Source: Panagrolaimus kolymaensis
Taxonomy: Eukaryota > Nematoda > Chromadorea > Rhabditida > Panagrolaimidae
Direction of reading: 5' to 3'
DNA length: 64,000 bases
Assembly: GCA_028622995.1 (NCBI GenBank)
Contig: JAJQJQ010000013.1
Coordinates: 4,464,001-4,528,000 of the forward strand
The notes under the pieces were generated by a model. It saw only the letters and a program-made list of their open reading frames with translations, was not told where the DNA came from and did no database searches. The position numbers and the translations under genes were made by a program. Shown here piece after piece: positions 60,101 to 64,000 of this stretch; the first letter of the stretch is position 1, and each line of letters opens with the position of its first letter.

Positions 60101-63100
60101 TCAATTTTGAATCGGATATTTTTATAATTATTTTTTTTGATAGCGCCAAAGCTTAAAAAGTAACTTTCTTACTATTTTTTTTTTTGTAAAATACTCCGTA
60201 AAAATGTTTGCTAATCTTTGGTTAAAAAAACACCCATTTTAGTTTTCCATGAATCAGAATAATTTATAAATTTTTTTTAATGAAGATTACCGGAAGTGTT
60301 TAAAATAATAATTTCTTTCCTTATTTTATAATTTTCCCACATTCACGTTAGCTTTATAAATGTTAATGTAAATGTTAGACTCTCATTAAAAGATAAAGAA
60401 AATAATTTATTATAAATATTTTTTTAAACTAAATGAATCTAGTGCTAGCTAGCTATAAGTGGTTTATAAAATTTTATAAAAAAAAATAGAAGCTTTTAAA
60501 TTTTTGAAGTTGAGATCTTTGATTTCGCTATTTTAAAGCCCAATTTTAAAATTCTTTGCAATGCCTTTTTCTTTTGAGTTTACCGTATCATCACTTTTTG
60601 GTCAGTAACGTTTTTCAAGTCTTTTCCTAAAAAATTAATCGTTCTTTCTTTTTTATTTTTTTAGTTCCGTATTTTTGTTTATGTTTCGAAATAATTTTTT
60701 TAATGTTTCAAATTGTTGAATCATAATTGTTTAATGAGTCCATTACTACTACGAATCATCACATTTTTTAAGAAATAAACTTTTTTTTTCTTCTCAAATT
60801 AACTTTAATTCATTCATACTTTTTTTCGTTCTTGTGCTTTTCCATGCATTCATTTGTCCTTTTTTTTCCCTGTCTCTATAATTTTTTTAAATAAATTTTC
60901 TCGTCGTTCATTAAAAAAAAAACCAGTTTCTTCTTGGTTTTTTTTTTGAAGCATCAGCAATCGCTTGCTTTTAGTCATTATTTTTTCTCGCCTGCTTCTT
61001 GCTTTTTCTTTCTCCCAATCGAAACAAAAAAAAACTGACCATGAAACTATGAGCACTTTTTTTTGATTTTGTTCCCTCTCTCATTTTCTCGCCTCTTCTC
61101 GTCATCTAAAAAAAAAATTAGTCGTTTGCTACTTTATTCCTATTGTTGCTATTTTATTTTGGTTATTTTTCCATGATCTTCATGATCTCCACCTCAAAAT
61201 CTCAAAACCCTTCAAAAAATCTCTAATTACCATTTTTTGTCTCTGAAATTTATCTCGTTTTTTTTTATAATTTTTATTTGGAACTTTAAAAAGCATTGCA
61301 TCGCTGATGCATGCGCAACAACGTGATTACATAATTCTAACAAGTTTTTTTAAATCATTTTTTCCTTGTCCTGTCGTCCTGTCCTATATGTTGTCCATTA
61401 GTAGGAATTAAAATGCATAATAATGAACAAAAAAAAAAAGGATGTAAAAAAAAACTTGAAATAAATGGATGAACGAAGATTGGCGATTATCCTATTTTGT
61501 CTCTCCTCTCTCTATCTTTTATCTTTCATGTTTTTTGTTTGTTTGGCTTTACACGTTTCTGTTTATGGTGTTGCGTAAAATTTATGTATTTCCATGCTCG
61601 GTATATATTTATTTAGTCCATTGCTTTTTGATGATTTTGACAACCCGTAAATTCTCAAAAGTTTATTTAATGCCTACCTCGAAAATCAAAATTCCCCTTC
61701 GGTAGCTCTCCTTTTTAAGGTTTTTTTTAAAAATATTTCTTCCTTCCTATGAGCCTTGATTTTGCTAAATTCAGGAAATGGGGTTACTTGTTTACTATTT
61801 TCATAACTTCTCTTTTATCTCATCAAAGACCTTTAAAACTTCATTTCCTGCTTCTTCCTTTTTTAATTTTAAATATCTCTTAATTAGGAGCACTTTTATA
61901 TAGATTAAAAACGTGCTTGTTTTTTTCCAAAGACGTTTTCTTGGCTTTTTATGTGAAAGCTTTTGATTATTCATTTATTATTATTTTTTTACAATTGAAA
62001 TTAATTTTCACTTCTCAATTCAGGAATGTTTTTTTGATATTAACCATAAAATTCGTCAGCTTTTATTTCATAAATTTTTGTATTATACAAAGCTGAATTT
62101 TTAAATTTTTTGTGTTTTGATTATTTTTCTTAATCACCAGTTTTTTTTATTTCTGTACATTCAATAATTTCTTCAGGTATTTTTATTTGTCTTTTGGACC
62201 TTAGAAAAACGAGTTTCTCCAAAACGTAATTTAGAAGAAAAAAAAATATTGATTGTGTTCTTTGTCTTTTTTGTAATTGATTTTTATTATAAAAAAAGTA
62301 ACAAAGTTATGTAGTTGAAATTTTGCCTAACACTAAAGCTTACGATGTAATTTTCATTGCTGAACTTAGTCAATTACCTTGTCCTTTTCTTAATTGCAAC
62401 ATTGACATTACATACAATTTTCCTGTTCCTGTTGCTTTTTGTCAGTCATCTCACGCCATGAAAAAAAAGAAGGGTTTTTTCCATTTTATTTTTTATATGT
62501 ACATTGCTTTTCTAAACACAAAATTTTCTTAATAAGAACTATCGAAATATTATTAATCTCATTTTAACAATCGTCATTACCATTAACACCAGTTTTTATC
62601 ATCTTCGATTATTTTTAGGATAAAATTCTTTTTCTAATTTTTTAGTTGCAAGAAAAAATTTTTTGAATTGAACCTTGAACTTTTCCGTCTTTCTTTTATG
62701 GCCATTTTTAAAACAAATTTTGATGCTATAAAACAAGTAAGCATTTCTTAACCGGATTTTAAACTATTTTTATCTCCACCTATGTTTTTGATTTTTAATA
62801 TTTTTTTGCAACTTAAACATAACTTTTAACCTTCCATCGTCCTTCTTCTCTTTTTTTGATTATTACCCTTTAAAACATCACTTCGATCACTTTGCTTTCC
62901 CGCCTATATTGCTTCCTTGCTAAATTGCTGATATCACAAAAACTAAAAAATAAGGAATAAAACGTCAAATAAAAATGGTTCCGGTATTTATTTTATTTGG
63001 TGGTTGCCGGACTTTCTTTTCTTATCAGGGAAGCAAGCTTTTCTGATACAAGAAAATGTATGAGGACGAGGACGAAGTGTCTTCTTATTTCTTGATTTTG

Positions 63101-64000
63101 ATCAAACTTTGTTCGTGTATGTACGTACAAAAGTGTATTTTTGTGATGGCGGAAAAAAACGAAAAGAATTAATTTTCATTGTTATAATTTGACTTTTTGC
63201 TTTTTTAACCTTTTTTTATGTTGGTTTCAGTGATCCCTTCCGTTTCTTTCCCTTCTTTTTTATTTGATGCTTTTTGGGTATTTTTTTTGGTTGATGTTAG
63301 CTAGCATTCATTTTGATAGGGTAAAAGTTGAGAGTTGATTACTTGTGTTTTTGAGGGGGAATTTGTTTTTATTTTTATTAGTTTTTTGTTTAAATTAACA
63401 AACCTCGATCTTTGCTAATTTGAGAATTCAGATTTCTGAAAATAAAGCGTTTAATTAATTTTATGGTAAGGGAATCGATAAAAAATCTGATCTCCGATTT
63501 ACTCGAAGCTCTTCTTTTTGAAATTATTTTATAATTTTTTTTGTGTTTGCATTTTTTTATATACAAGTGTTATAAAATATTGAAAATTTTTATCACTTCT
63601 CTTTTCGTTGCTGATGCTTGCTTGATTTCGAAGTTTATTTTGTTTCGAATGAGTTGTAAAAATTTGTTTGACTTTTTTTACGTGTCTTAGTTAATTCGCG
63701 ACATCATGCTTTTTTGACCGCCACTCCTTGAATTTAACGTAAAATTCATAAAAAAATTATTCAAACAAAATTCCTTATAATGATTTGTCAGATGAAAACT
63801 TTAAAAAACGATCGTCTTCACTGGAAAGCTATAAAACATATTTTCCCAATTTTTTTGTTAAAAATTAGTTTACGATTTTGATGTGTATTTGGTTTGTGTT
63901 ATTATTTATCAAAAATTACAGTAACCCAGAATATAAAAACTAACTTTTATTATTGGTGGTATTATTGTTATTGTTTTTGTTTTTGTGTTCACTTTAATTC
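57131..64000. other. 6.9 kb without a recognised gene; T-rich on the + strand
   Basis: Many short readings occur but none has the coding composition, signal peptide or splice-site framework seen elsewhere in the window. Long T runs dominate the + strand throughout, which is the usual look of sense-strand introns and UTRs in this sequence. It may be a large intron or 5'/3' region of a gene extending beyond the window, or a non-coding transcript. Confidence 0.4.

Overview
This is a eukaryotic genomic window, almost certainly from a nematode. It is very AT-rich, and its genes are split by many short introns (about 36-100 bp) with GT...TTTCAG or TTTTAG ends. It carries nematode-type families: hedgehog-related Wart-domain proteins, serpentine chemoreceptors, small secreted Cys-rich and LDL-A proteins, and a nematode-style F-box-like family. 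The F-box-like proteins (motif SLPxxIxxYI...SCKYF) suggest a panagrolaimid-like clade IV worm; that placement is an inference from family style, not a test. Several start codons sit just after a T-rich AG acceptor, as expected with spliced-leader trans-splicing. No bacterial, viral or CRISPR features were seen.

Layout. 1-12 kb holds secreted and sensory genes: a charged secreted protein, two Wart-domain genes, an F-box-like gene with a decayed copy, a chemoreceptor, and two tandem LDL-A mini-proteins. A 1.7-kb TIR transposon remnant lies in this block with a small MITE nested in it. 12-19 kb holds two hAT-like MITEs, an AN1 zinc-finger/ubiquitin-like protein, and two small proteins. 19-25 kb is a tandem segmental duplication carrying two BTB genes. 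25-36 kb holds a chemoreceptor, a four-TM protein, two tandem coiled-coil genes, and a HAT-like/F-box-like fusion gene with lesions. 36-51 kb holds a Gly-rich peptide, FRG1, a membrane-tailed serine protease, a six-TM protein, a broken srh-type receptor, a secreted YccV-like protein and the spliceosomal helicase DHX15/PRP43. 51.4-56.0 kb is a large inverted duplication of an AFG1-type AAA+ ATPase gene. 57-64 kb has no recognisable gene and is strongly T-rich on the + strand.

Conserved housekeeping functions are splicing (DHX15, FRG1), mitochondrial protein quality control (AFG1) and ubiquitin/zinc-finger biology (AN1 protein). The rest is fast-evolving, lineage-specific content shaped by tandem and inverted duplication and by small DNA transposons. 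The most informative signals are seven inverted-repeat elements. Four carry perfect 8-bp target duplications, and two of the seven have a matching empty site in a paralogous copy inside the window. The other main signal is an inverted AFG1 pair in which one copy has lost Walker B and sensor regions by a clean in-frame deletion.
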